Shown one piece after another: positions 57,254 to 64,000 of a stretch of 64,000 nt of DNA (positions are counted from its first letter, which is position 1; every line of letters starts with the position of its first letter). The stretch lies in assembly GCF_029911635.1 (NCBI RefSeq), contig NZ_JARYTI010000020.1:1-64000 (forward strand), read 5' to 3'. The notes under the pieces are model-generated. The model was not told the origin of the DNA. It saw nothing but the letters and a program-made list of their open reading frames with translations, and ran no database searches. This DNA is from Sphingomonas sp. AR_OL41 (GTDB taxonomy: Bacteria; Pseudomonadota; Alphaproteobacteria; Sphingomonadales; Sphingomonadaceae). The position numbers were made by a program, and so were the translations under genes.

Positions 57254-57993
57254 GCGACGAGATCCCCTTCGCGCCCGGCGAGGCGCCCGACATGACCGCC
57301 GCCGAACTGGCGCTGGGGCTGCTCGACGGCGAGGAGCGCGCCGCCGCGCTGCGGCGCGTGCTCGCCGACCGCGACTTTGCCGTCGCGGTGGAAAGCTGGC
57401 GCGGGCATCTGGCGCAATTGTTCGACCTGTGGCCCGAGGTGAAGGTCTCGGACGACCTGCTCGCGCGGATCGAACGGAGCCTCGATGCGCCACTGGCACC
57501 ACCGGCGACGATCAATGCGCCGACGCCACGTCGCTGGCTGTGGCCGGCGATGACCGGGCTGTCGAGCCTCGCCGCCGCCGCGCTGCTGCTCGTGCTTGTG
57601 ACCCGTCCGGAACAGCCGGTGACGCTGGCCCCGACACCGGTCGCGACGGCCGCCGTGCCGTCGACCATGCTGGTCGCAGCCATCGCGCCGACAAGCGGCG
57701 GTGCACCCCTGACGGCGGTGTACGATCCGGGTTCGGGCGGGATGCGGATCACGCCCCAGGCACTCGCCGACGCCCGGCGCACCGCGGAATTGTGGGTGAT
57801 CGCCGGCGACGGCGTGCCGCATTCGCTTGGCGTATTGCCCGCTGCCGGCGGCAGCATGGCGGTCAACGCCGCCAACCGCGCGCGGATGGCGGCGGGCGCG
57901 ACGCTCGCCATATCGCTCGAGCCGATCGGCGGATCGCCGACCGGCGCGCCGACCGGACCGGTGGTGGCCAAGGGAGCGCTCTCGCAGGTTTGA
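57250..57993 (+). CDS. rskA: RskA-like anti-sigma factor
   Basis: 247 residues. An N-terminal zinc-less anti-sigma region (AAELALGLLDGEERAAA...FAVAVESWRGHLAQLF) is followed by one membrane helix (about 94-114) and a periplasmic RskA domain (WVIAGDGVPHSLGVLP). It would hold the sigma factor at the membrane until cleaved. ATG 57250 overlaps the sigma stop (ATGA). Confidence 0.92.
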   Translation: MSDEIPFAPGEAPDMTAAELALGLLDGEERAAALRRVLADRDFAVAVESWRGHLAQLFDLWPEVKVSDDLLARIERSLDAPLAPPATINAPTPRRWLWPAMTGLSSLAAAALLLVLVTRPEQPVTLAPTPVATAAVPSTMLVAAIAPTSGGAPLTAVYDPGSGGMRITPQALADARRTAELWVIAGDGVPHSLGVLPAAGGSMAVNAANRARMAAGATLAISLEPIGGSPTGAPTGPVVAKGALSQV

Positions 57994-58045
57994 TACGCCG
58001 TCGCGCAGGCGATGGCCGGGGGCTTGCAAAATTCGGTGCGGCGCC

Positions 58046-58072
58046 GCATCCGACCGCCGGCATCGACCGTAG
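58046..58072 (+). promoter_or_regulatory. Candidate SigK-type promoter of the fasciclin gene
   Basis: GCATCC (58046-58051), 15 bases, CCGTAG (58067-58072). The mycobacterial SigK consensus is CCATCC and CCGAAT at about the same distance. It lies 41 bases before the fasciclin ATG. An equally good pair was not found ahead of the sigma gene. Confidence 0.35.
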
Positions 58073-58112
58073 CTCCGACACGCCACAAGGGCGTCTTCAG
58101 GAGACTTTTTCG

Positions 58113-58661
58113 ATGACTCGTACCTTGCGTATCACGCTCGCCGCCGCGCTGATGGCCGGCATTGCCCCGCTCGCTTATGCCAAGAACCCGATGGTCGGCG
58201 GCGCCGCGATGTTCCCAACCAAGAACATCGTCGAGAATGCGGTCAATTCCAAGGATCACACGACGCTGGTCGCCGCGGTCAAGGCCGCCGATCTGGTCGA
58301 CACGCTGAGCGGCGCTGGCCCCTTCACCGTCTTCGCGCCGACCAACGCAGCGTTCGCCAAGCTGCCCGCCGGCACGGTCGACACGCTGCTCAAGCCCGAG
58401 AACAAGGGTCAACTCAGCGCGGTGCTGACCTATCATGTCGTGCCCGGCCGGATCACCGCGGCGCAGATCGCCGCCAATGCCAAGGCGCATCACGGCACCG
58501 CGACCTATACCACCGTCCAGGGCGGCACGCTGTCGTTCAAAAAGGCGGGTAATGGCTGGACGATTATGGACCAGAAGGGCGATACGGGACGCATCACCAT
58601 CGCCAATGTGATGCAGTCGAACGGCGTCATCCACGTCATCGACACGGTGATGCTGCCCTGA
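58113..58661 (+). CDS. Fasciclin-domain secreted protein
   Basis: 182 residues. Signal peptide ends AYA; one fasciclin domain follows with TLVAAVKAADLVDTLSGAGPFTVFAPTNAAF, LTYHVVPG and the C-terminal GVIHVIDTVMLP, the H-box. CAGGAG lies 10 bases before ATG 58113. Secreted fasciclins act in adhesion or biofilm matrix. Its position after SigK/RskA suggests it is the main target. Confidence 0.93.
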   Translation: MTRTLRITLAAALMAGIAPLAYAKNPMVGGAAMFPTKNIVENAVNSKDHTTLVAAVKAADLVDTLSGAGPFTVFAPTNAAFAKLPAGTVDTLLKPENKGQLSAVLTYHVVPGRITAAQIAANAKAHHGTATYTTVQGGTLSFKKAGNGWTIMDQKGDTGRITIANVMQSNGVIHVIDTVMLP

Positions 58662-58728
58662 TCTGCGGTCGCTCCCGAAAAAAATCGCGCGGCGATGCAA
58701 CCATCGCGTGCTCCGCCGCGTAGCTGTT

Positions 58729-58881
58729 CCGTCCTTCTCGAGAAGAACGGACGCGTAACCGGGGCGCGGAGACCCTCCTTTACCGCGCTCCCTGCGTACC
58801 GGACCTGTCGGCGCCCCCCAAGAGCCGACAGGTCCACCGCATCTGTCACAGAAAAGTCATCGCCGCCGCCTAGGGCGGCGG
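58729..58881 (+). promoter_or_regulatory. Structured leader of btaAB: three hairpins
   Basis: Three inverted repeats stand in series before btaA: 58729-58750 (CCGTCCTTCTCGAGAAGAACGG, one mismatch), 58801-58835 (GGACCTGTCGGC ... GCCGACAGGTCC, perfect 12 bp, 11-base loop) and 58863-58881 (CCGCCGCC-TAG-GGCGGCGG). None is followed by a T-run. The first may end the fasciclin transcript; the others straddle the Pho-box-like site. Confidence 0.5.
58843..58860 (+). promoter_or_regulatory. Candidate Pho box upstream of btaA
   Basis: CTGTCAC - AGAA - AAGTCAT: 6 of 7 and 5 of 7 matches to the CTGTCAT half-site at the standard 4-base spacing. It lies 49 bases before the btaA ATG. In Sinorhizobium the betaine-lipid genes are induced by phosphate limitation through PhoB, which supports the reading. 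Confidence 0.6.
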
Positions 58882-58909
58882 TGCGGCGTCCGCCGCGACG
58901 GAGAACGCC

Positions 58910-60145
58910 ATGGCTCTCGCCCCTCGCCCGCCCCGCAATCGCGCGCTGCGCGCCGCGGTCCATCGCCACGATCATCTTTCGCGCCAGGGGTTGCTCGAAC
59001 GCGCCTTCACCTTCGCGTTTCGCGGGCTGGTCTATGCCCAGATCTGGGAGGACCCCGCGGTCGACATGGATGCGCTGGCGATCACGCCCGATTGCCACAT
59101 CGTGACGATTGCCTCGGGCGGCTGCAACGTGCTGAGCTATCTCACCGCCGATCCGCGCGCGATCACCGCGGTCGATCTCAACACGGCGCATATCGCGCTC
59201 AACCGGCTCAAGCTCGCCGCCGCACGCCATCTGCCGGATCATGCGAGCTTCCACCGCTTCTTCGCGCGCGCCGACAGCAAGGCGAACATCGCTGCCTATC
59301 GCGACCATGTCCGGCCGCATCTCGACGAACCGACGCTGCGTTATTGGGAAGGGCGCGACCTGATCGGCCGCCGTCGCATCGGCGGCTTCGCGCACGGCGT
59401 GTACAAGCGTGGGCTGCTCGGCCGCTTCATCGGCGCGGCGCATCTGCTCGCGCGACTGAACGGCATCGACCCGGGCGCGGTGCTGCGCGCGACGTCGATC
59501 GAGGAGCAGCGCGCGATCTTCGACCGCGATTATGCCCCGCTGTTCGACAAGGGCTTCGTCCGCTGGCTGACCGACCAGCCCGCCTCGCTGTTCGGGCTGG
59601 GCATTCCGCCCGCGCAATATGAAGCACTGGCCGGCGAGGAGAAGATGGCGACGGTGCTGCGCGCGCGGCTCGAGAAACTCGCCTGCGATTTCGACATTCG
59701 CGACAATTATTTCGCCTGGCAGGCGTTCGGCCGCGGCTATGGTGAAGGGCCGCAAGCGCCGCTGCCGCCCTATCTGCAGCACGAGCATCACGCGGCGGTG
59801 GTCGAACGCGCCGAACGCGTCGAGGTGCGCCACACCAATTTCACCGACTATCTGCGCACGCGGCCTGATGCGTCGCTCGACCGCTACGTCCTGCTCGATG
59901 CGCAGGACTGGATGACCGACACACAGCTGACCGAATTGTGGAGCGAGATCACGCGCACCGCCCGCCCCTGCGCGCGCGTCCTGTTCCGCACCGCGGGAAC
60001 GCCGAGCATCCTGCCCGGCCGGGTGCCGGCGCCGATCCTCGCGCAATGGGATTATCGCAACGCCGAGTCGCTCGACTTTACGCGGCGCGACCGCTCCTCG
60101 ATCTATGGCGGCGTGCATCTCTACGTCCTCGGCGCGGCGGCCTGA
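58910..60145 (+). CDS. btaA: BtaA: SAM:diacylglycerol 3-amino-3-carboxypropyltransferase (DUF3419)
   Basis: 411 residues. The N-terminal part YAQIWEDPAVDMDAL is the BtaA signature; a SAM-binding TIASGGCNVLSYL and VDLNTAH follow, and the C-terminal third has DAQDWM and the FRTAG strand. BtaA moves the aminocarboxypropyl group of SAM to diacylglycerol, giving DGHS, the first step of betaine lipid (DGTS). GGAG precedes ATG 58910. The start of btaB lies 2 bases after the stop. Confidence 0.93.
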   Translation: MALAPRPPRNRALRAAVHRHDHLSRQGLLERAFTFAFRGLVYAQIWEDPAVDMDALAITPDCHIVTIASGGCNVLSYLTADPRAITAVDLNTAHIALNRLKLAAARHLPDHASFHRFFARADSKANIAAYRDHVRPHLDEPTLRYWEGRDLIGRRRIGGFAHGVYKRGLLGRFIGAAHLLARLNGIDPGAVLRATSIEEQRAIFDRDYAPLFDKGFVRWLTDQPASLFGLGIPPAQYEALAGEEKMATVLRARLEKLACDFDIRDNYFAWQAFGRGYGEGPQAPLPPYLQHEHHAAVVERAERVEVRHTNFTDYLRTRPDASLDRYVLLDAQDWMTDTQLTELWSEITRTARPCARVLFRTAGTPSILPGRVPAPILAQWDYRNAESLDFTRRDRSSIYGGVHLYVLGAAA

Positions 60146-60147
60146 GC

Positions 60148-60792
60148 GTGGACAGCCATGCCGGGCGGATGGATGCGATCTACCGCACGCAGCGCCATTT
60201 CTATGATCTGACGCGAAAATATTACCTGCTCGGACGCGACGGGTTGATCCGAGCGCTGGCACCACCCCCCGGCGGGACGGTGCTCGAAATCGGCTGCGGC
60301 ACCGGGCGCAACCTCATCGCGGCGGCGCGGGCATGGCCCGAGGCGCGGCTCTACGGCATCGATATCTCCGAGGCGATGCTGGAGACGGCGCGCGCCAAGG
60401 TCGCGCGGGCGGGGCTGAGCGGACGGATCACGCTGGCACAGGGCGATGCCACCGGCTTCGATGCCGCGGCGTTGTTCGGTGTCGCGACGTTCGACCGCGT
60501 GTTCCAGAGCTATACCTTGTCGATGATCCCCGACTGGCAGGGTGCGATCCGCGAGGGCACGGCGAAACTGGCGCCGGGCGGCGAACTTGCGGTGGTCGAT
60601 TTCGGCCAGCAGGAACGTCTGCCGGGCTGGTGGCGCACGCTGTTGTTTGCCTGGCTCGCGAAGTTCGAGGTCGCGCCGCGCGCGCTGCTGCCCGAGGCGC
60701 TGCGTGAGGTGGCGGCCAATGCTGGGCTGCGTGCCGAGATCACCCCGCACTATCGGGGCTTTGCCTGGTCGGGACGGCTGCTGCATGGCTGA
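60148..60792 (+). CDS. btaB: BtaB: SAM-dependent N-methyltransferase of DGHS
   Basis: 214 residues from GTG 60148. YDLTRKYYLLGRD is the BtaB family opening, then the SAM site EIGCGTGRNLI, IDISEAML and the lid sequence FQSYTLSMIPDW. It should methylate DGHS three times to DGTS. ATG 60169 is an alternative start. Ends 6 bases before the DUF3429 gene, so the three genes are one unit. Confidence 0.92.
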   Translation: MDSHAGRMDAIYRTQRHFYDLTRKYYLLGRDGLIRALAPPPGGTVLEIGCGTGRNLIAAARAWPEARLYGIDISEAMLETARAKVARAGLSGRITLAQGDATGFDAAALFGVATFDRVFQSYTLSMIPDWQGAIREGTAKLAPGGELAVVDFGQQERLPGWWRTLLFAWLAKFEVAPRALLPEALREVAANAGLRAEITPHYRGFAWSGRLLHG

Positions 60793-60798
60793 CGGCCG

Positions 60799-61251
60799 AT
60801 GCCGTCGCCCCAGCCCCTTCCCCCCATTGCCTGCCGGCTCGGTTATGCCGGGCTGTTGCCGCAACTCGCCATGGTCGCGGTGCTGCTGCAGGGCCGGCTC
60901 GACGAGCGCTTCATCGCGCTGTCGATCGCTTATGCCTATGCCGCGCTGATCCTGAGCTTTCTCGGCGGGCTGTGGTGGGGGCTTGCCGCGCGCGCCGAGC
61001 GCCCCCCGAATTGGCTGTGGTTCGCCGCGGTCGCGCCGTCGCTGATCGCGCTGGCGAGCGCCTGGCCATGGGCGGTCGGCGAGCCGTGGCCGGTGCCGTC
61101 GCTGATCCTGTTGGGAGTTGCGCTGATCGCGTCGCTCGCGGTCGATCGGGCGCTGGTGCGCGCGGATATCGCGCCGCCCGGCTGGCTGCGTTTGCGCCTG
61201 CCGCTGTCGCTGGGGCTCGGCGCGATGACGCTTGTCGCCGCCCTGCTGTGA
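60799..61251 (+). CDS. DUF3429 membrane protein
   Basis: 150 residues with four to five membrane helices; GYAGLLPQL and the FLGGLWWGL stretch are the DUF3429 signature. Function unknown. Placement right after btaB suggests a link to membrane lipid change, though DUF3429 genes are also found elsewhere. Its stop touches the convergent hemA stop. Confidence 0.85.
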   Translation: MPSPQPLPPIACRLGYAGLLPQLAMVAVLLQGRLDERFIALSIAYAYAALILSFLGGLWWGLAARAERPPNWLWFAAVAPSLIALASAWPWAVGEPWPVPSLILLGVALIASLAVDRALVRADIAPPGWLRLRLPLSLGLGAMTLVAALL

Positions 61252-62496
61252 TCAGGCGGCCTGGCGCAGGTCGAGCCGGTCCCAGATCTCGACCAGCGCG
61301 CGGGTCAGGTCGCGCATCATCGCCTCGTCATGCGCCGGGCCGGGCGTGAAGCGCAGCCGCTCGGTGCCGCGCGGGACGGTGGGATAGTTGATCGGCTGGA
61401 CGTAGACGCCGTATTCGGCGAGCAGGATGTCGCTGATCTTCTTGGCCTTGACCGGATCGCCAACGATCACCGGCACGATGTGCGTGTCGCCAAGCATCAC
61501 CGGCACGCCGGCCTCGACCAGCATCGCCTTGAGCCGCGCCGCCGCTGCCTGTTGCGCGTCGCGTTCCACGCTCGACGCCTTGAGATGCCGCACGCTGGCC
61601 AGCGCGCCCGCGACCAGCACCGGCGCGAGGCTGGTGGTGAAGATGAAGCCCGGCGCGTAGCTGCGGATCACGTCGATGATCGTGCGGTCGGTGGCGATAT
61701 AACCGCCCATCACACCGACCGCCTTGGCCAAGGTACCCTCGATGATCGTCAGGCGGTGCGCGACCGCATCGCGCTCCGAGATGCCGCCGCCGCGCACACC
61801 GTACATGCCCACCGCATGGACCTCGTCGAGATAGGTCAGCGCGTTGTACTTGTCGGCAAGGTCGCAGATCGCCGCGATCGGCGCGACGTCGCCTTCCATC
61901 GAATAGACGCTCTCGAATGCGATCAGCTTGGGCGCGGCGGGATCGGCCTCGGCGAGCAATTGCTCGAGATGCGCCAGGTCATTGTGGCGGAAGACGCGCT
62001 TCTCGCAGCCCGCATTGCGGATGCCGGCGATCATCGAGGCGTGGTTCAATTCGTCGGAGAAGACGATGCAGCCCGGCAATACCTTGGCAAGCGTCGCCAG
62101 CGTGGCGTCGTTCGAGACATAGCCCGAGGTGAACAGCAGCGCGGCTTCCTTGCCGTGGAGATCGGCCAGCTCGGCCTCGAGATCGACATGGTAATGCGTG
62201 TTGCCGCCGATGTTGCGCGTGCCGCCCGAACCCGCGCCGACATCGTGCAGCGCCTCTTCCATCGCCGCGATCACGGCCGGATGCTGGCCCATGGCGAGAT
62301 AATCGTTCGAGCACCACACCGTCACCGGCTTGGGGCCGTTATGCCCGGCAAAACAGCGCGCGTTGGGAAACGCGCCCTTGTTGCGCAAAATGTCGATGAA
62401 CACCCGGTAGCGACCCTCGGCATGCAGCCGGTCGATCGCCTGGGTGAAGATGCGGGTGTAATCGACCCCCGCCTGCGCCGTGGCTTCCGCGTCCAT
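61252..62496 (-). CDS. hemA: 5-Aminolevulinate synthase
   Basis: 414 residues. [18 protein letters not shown], the Asp of [12 protein letters not shown] and the PLP lysine K258 in [11 protein letters not shown] are all present. It condenses glycine and succinyl-CoA to 5-aminolevulinate, the Shemin route to haem used by alphaproteobacteria. A CRP/FNR-type site lies upstream at 62571-62584. Confidence 0.97.
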   Translation of the reverse strand: MDAEATAQAGVDYTRIFTQAIDRLHAEGRYRVFIDILRNKGAFPNARCFAGHNGPKPVTVWCSNDYLAMGQHPAVIAAMEEALHDVGAGSGGTRNIGGNTHYHVDLEAELADLHGKEAALLFTSGYVSNDATLATLAKVLPGCIVFSDELNHASMIAGIRNAGCEKRVFRHNDLAHLEQLLAEADPAAPKLIAFESVYSMEGDVAPIAAICDLADKYNALTYLDEVHAVGMYGVRGGGISERDAVAHRLTIIEGTLAKAVGVMGGYIATDRTIIDVIRSYAPGFIFTTSLAPVLVAGALASVRHLKASSVERDAQQAAAARLKAMLVEAGVPVMLGDTHIVPVIVGDPVKAKKISDILLAEYGVYVQPINYPTVPRGTERLRFTPGPAHDEAMMRDLTRALVEIWDRLDLRQAA

Positions 62497-62570
62497 GGCG
62501 CGCCCCTTAGCGCGAGATTGCGGCGATTTCCAGCGCGGGAAATCGTTCAGACTGATCGATGCCGCGCGCC

Positions 62571-62584
62571 TTTATTTGGATCAA
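62571..62584. promoter_or_regulatory. Candidate FNR-type box upstream of hemA
   Basis: In the hemA direction: TTGAT CCAA ATAAA, 9 of 10 matches to TTGAT-N4-ATCAA, centred about 81 bases before the hemA ATG. FnrL controls hemA in Rhodobacter, so an oxygen link is plausible. It would also lie upstream of the divergent 57-residue ORF. Confidence 0.45.
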
Positions 62585-62693
62585 GGCGCGACTCGGCGGG
62601 GCGTGTTATTGCCTCTTCATCGGCAGGCCCCGGGGTCAAACGCACTGTCGACTTGGGAGTCCCGCGCTCCCGTTTGTTTGCAGGAGTTGCTCC

Positions 62694-62867
62694 ATGCTCG
62701 CCGACTTGCACGAGACCGCCGACTATCTCACCCGTCGCGAGGCGGAAGAACGTACGCGGGCGGCAGGGGCCACCGATCCTTGCGCGCGCCGCGTCCATCT
62801 CGACCTGGCGCAGCGCTATGCCGAGCGTCGCGCCGCTCTGACCGCTGAGCTGATGCACGCCGCCTAA
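62694..62867 (+). CDS. Small unrecognised protein (57 aa)
   Basis: 57 residues starting MLADLHETADYLTRREAEERTR, highly charged and helical, likely one long amphipathic helix pair, with one Cys. CAGGAGTTG precedes the ATG at good distance. No signal or membrane segment. Divergent from hemA and convergent with murI. Not recognised; small proteins like this are common but undescribed in sphingomonads. Confidence 0.68.
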   Translation: MLADLHETADYLTRREAEERTRAAGATDPCARRVHLDLAQRYAERRAALTAELMHAA

Positions 62868-62870
62868 GCG

Positions 62871-63668
62871 TTACAAGGATTCGATCGAGTCGAGGCCGTA
62901 GCGCGCCAGCGCCGGGGCCACCGCATCGCTCGCCGCATCGCGCCGGGTGAACACCGCAATGCCGGCGGCCGGGGACGCCGGCCAATCCTGCCCCGCCGTC
63001 AGGTCGGCGATGCGCCGGGCGATGCCCGGGCCGCCATCGACGAAGCGCACCGCGTGCGGCGCGGCGGCGGCGAGTTCGTCGGCGACCAGCGGGAAGTGGG
63101 TGCAGGCATTGACGATGGTGTCGATAGCATCGCCGCCGGGTTGACCGAACAGCCCTTCGAGGATCGCGGCGTAGCGCGCCGGCGGTGTCGGTTCGCCGCG
63201 CAGCTTCGCCTCGGCCAGCGCGACGAGTTCGGCCGAGCCGTGGCGCAGCACGACGCAATCGCCGGCGAAACGCGCGGTCAGATCGTCGACATAGGGCTGG
63301 CGCACCGTCGCCTCGGTGCCGAGAACGCCGATGGTGCGCGTGACGCTGACCAGTGCGGCGGGCTTGATCGCCGGCACGGTGCCGACGATCGGCAGGTCGA
63401 GCGCGTCGCGCACCGTCGCCAGCGCGATGGTCGAGGCGGTATTGCAGGCGATGACGATGAGCCGCGGCCGGAAACGCTCGGCCAGCCGACCGAGCAGCGC
63501 GGGGACGCGTGCCGCGATCTGTGCTTCGCTCTTCGTGCCATAGGGAAAGCCGGCTGAATCCGCGACATAGACGACCGGCATGTGCGGCAGCAGCGCACGC
63601 GCCGGAGCGAGCACCGAAAGCCCGCCGACGCCGGAATCGAAGAACAGGACGGGGCGGGCATCGCTCAT
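62871..63668 (-). CDS. murI: Glutamate racemase
   Basis: 265 residues. The DSGVGGLSVL opening, catalytic C75 in ACNTAS and the second Cys in NACTHFP are intact. It makes D-glutamate for peptidoglycan. Standard length. The stop lies 3 bases from the small convergent ORF. Confidence 0.96.
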   Translation of the reverse strand: MSDARPVLFFDSGVGGLSVLAPARALLPHMPVVYVADSAGFPYGTKSEAQIAARVPALLGRLAERFRPRLIVIACNTASTIALATVRDALDLPIVGTVPAIKPAALVSVTRTIGVLGTEATVRQPYVDDLTARFAGDCVVLRHGSAELVALAEAKLRGEPTPPARYAAILEGLFGQPGGDAIDTIVNACTHFPLVADELAAAAPHAVRFVDGGPGIARRIADLTAGQDWPASPAAGIAVFTRRDAASDAVAPALARYGLDSIESL

Positions 63669-63722
63669 GTCCGGCCCGTAAGCGGGTGCGCGGGCAAGCT
63701 CAATGCCCGGGTTGGAGCTGAC

Positions 63723-63812
63723 ATGGACGCGCGCCCCAAGGAAGATCTCGCGCCCCTGTCGGCGAGGTTCGCAAGTATCCGCGACTTAAACCTCTCACGA
63801 GTCGGCAAGTAA
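63723..63812 (+). CDS. Possible small protein (29 aa)
   Basis: 29 codons from ATG 63723 to TAA 63812, starting MDARPKEDLAPLSARF and basic at the end (LNLSRVGK). No membrane segment. GGAG lies about 10 bases ahead (GGTTGGAGCTGAC). It is divergent from murI. The evidence is a start, a site and a codon pattern like the genome; it may be chance. Confidence 0.35.
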   Translation: MDARPKEDLAPLSARFASIRDLNLSRVGK

Positions 63813-64000
63813 AACAGGGCTTTTGCGGTACGAGTTATGCATGGTTGGGTCATAGATAAGCGACCCCGGCATGGGCGAACCAGCCGAGACTTGATGCACT
63901 GTTCCAACGATGCGGACTGGATGACATCATGCGGCAAGGCGTAGCCGGCACTGTGGTGACTGGGGTTTTCTCGGCGACTTATGTGAATATTTGGCATTTG
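63813..64000. other. Non-coding tail of the window
   Basis: Less GC-rich than the rest. I see no gene that starts and ends here. One plus-strand frame stays open from about 63857 to the window end (it includes MRQGVAGTVVTG from ATG 63932) and may be the start of the next gene, but this cannot be judged. Confidence 0.3.

Noticed and set aside
63665..63997. Minus-strand ORF of 110 codons at the window end
   Set aside because: No domain, mixed composition, and it would overlap the murI start; no ribosome site seen.

Overview
The window is high-GC alphaproteobacterial chromosome and most resembles a sphingomonad (Sphingomonadaceae). The basis is gene content: several TonB-dependent receptors with spinster-type MFS partners, a CC_3452-family secreted protein, a class I PHA synthase, an ALA-synthase-type hemA, one bifunctional RelA/SpoT enzyme, betaine-lipid genes, and palindromic intergenic repeats of the kind common in this group. 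I saw no rRNA, tRNA, CRISPR array, intact IS element or phage module.

Layout. 1-5.7 kb: a DUF2334 deacetylase cut by the window edge, a DUF2141 protein, a GT4 glycosyltransferase, an alkaline phosphatase PhoD with a likely Pho box, and a GT39-like membrane glycosyltransferase. 5.6-11.2 kb (minus): a GT2 glycosyltransferase, an HpnK/ChbG deacetylase, an ECF sigma factor, FecR and an STN-containing TonB receptor, which looks like one surface-signalling operon. 11.4-18.3 kb: ung, two tiny membrane peptides behind a -24/-12 (sigma-54) promoter, a GGDEF protein, outer-membrane phospholipase A, an inositol-phosphatase-family enzyme (hisN) and AsmA. 18.4-23.3 kb: rpmI-rplT, a GNAT gene and pheS-pheT. 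23.2-24.7 kb: an accessory patch of three unrecognised genes behind pheT, with a second diverged copy of the pheT 3' end. 24.8-28.6 kb: a PLP decarboxylase, an aldose-1-epimerase-like gene and prfC. 28.7-33.2 kb: MFS, TonB receptor and divergent TetR with a dyad operator. 33.4-42.2 kb: phaC, an aminotransferase, DUF2061, a MASE1-PAS-GGDEF protein, a thioesterase, HxlR, CC_3452 and rsh. 42.2-47.8 kb: a frameshifted cytochrome P450 and a Gtr-like glycan-modification set (GT2, methyltransferase, GtrA, GT-C protein). 47.8-56.5 kb: a catabolic or uptake cluster (SDR, TetR, MFS, carboxylesterase, acyl-CoA ligase, TonB receptor). 56.7-58.7 kb: SigK/RskA-like pair and a fasciclin protein. 58.9-61.3 kb: btaA-btaB and DUF3429. 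61.3-64 kb: hemA, a small ORF, murI and a non-coding tail.

How the genes work together. Two loci (phoD and btaAB) carry Pho-box-like sites, which points to a phosphate-starvation response: phosphate is scavenged from esters while phospholipid is replaced by betaine lipid. Three TonB receptors are each tied to their own regulator or sigma factor. Glycosyltransferases are spread over three clusters.

The features I consider most unusual are the duplicated pheT tail around unknown genes, the sigma-54-driven micro-peptide operon, the Pho box plus folded leader ahead of btaAB, and the phased AGCAGG repeats between hisN and the AsmA gene. All functional calls come from reading the sequence and from family knowledge; no database search was run.
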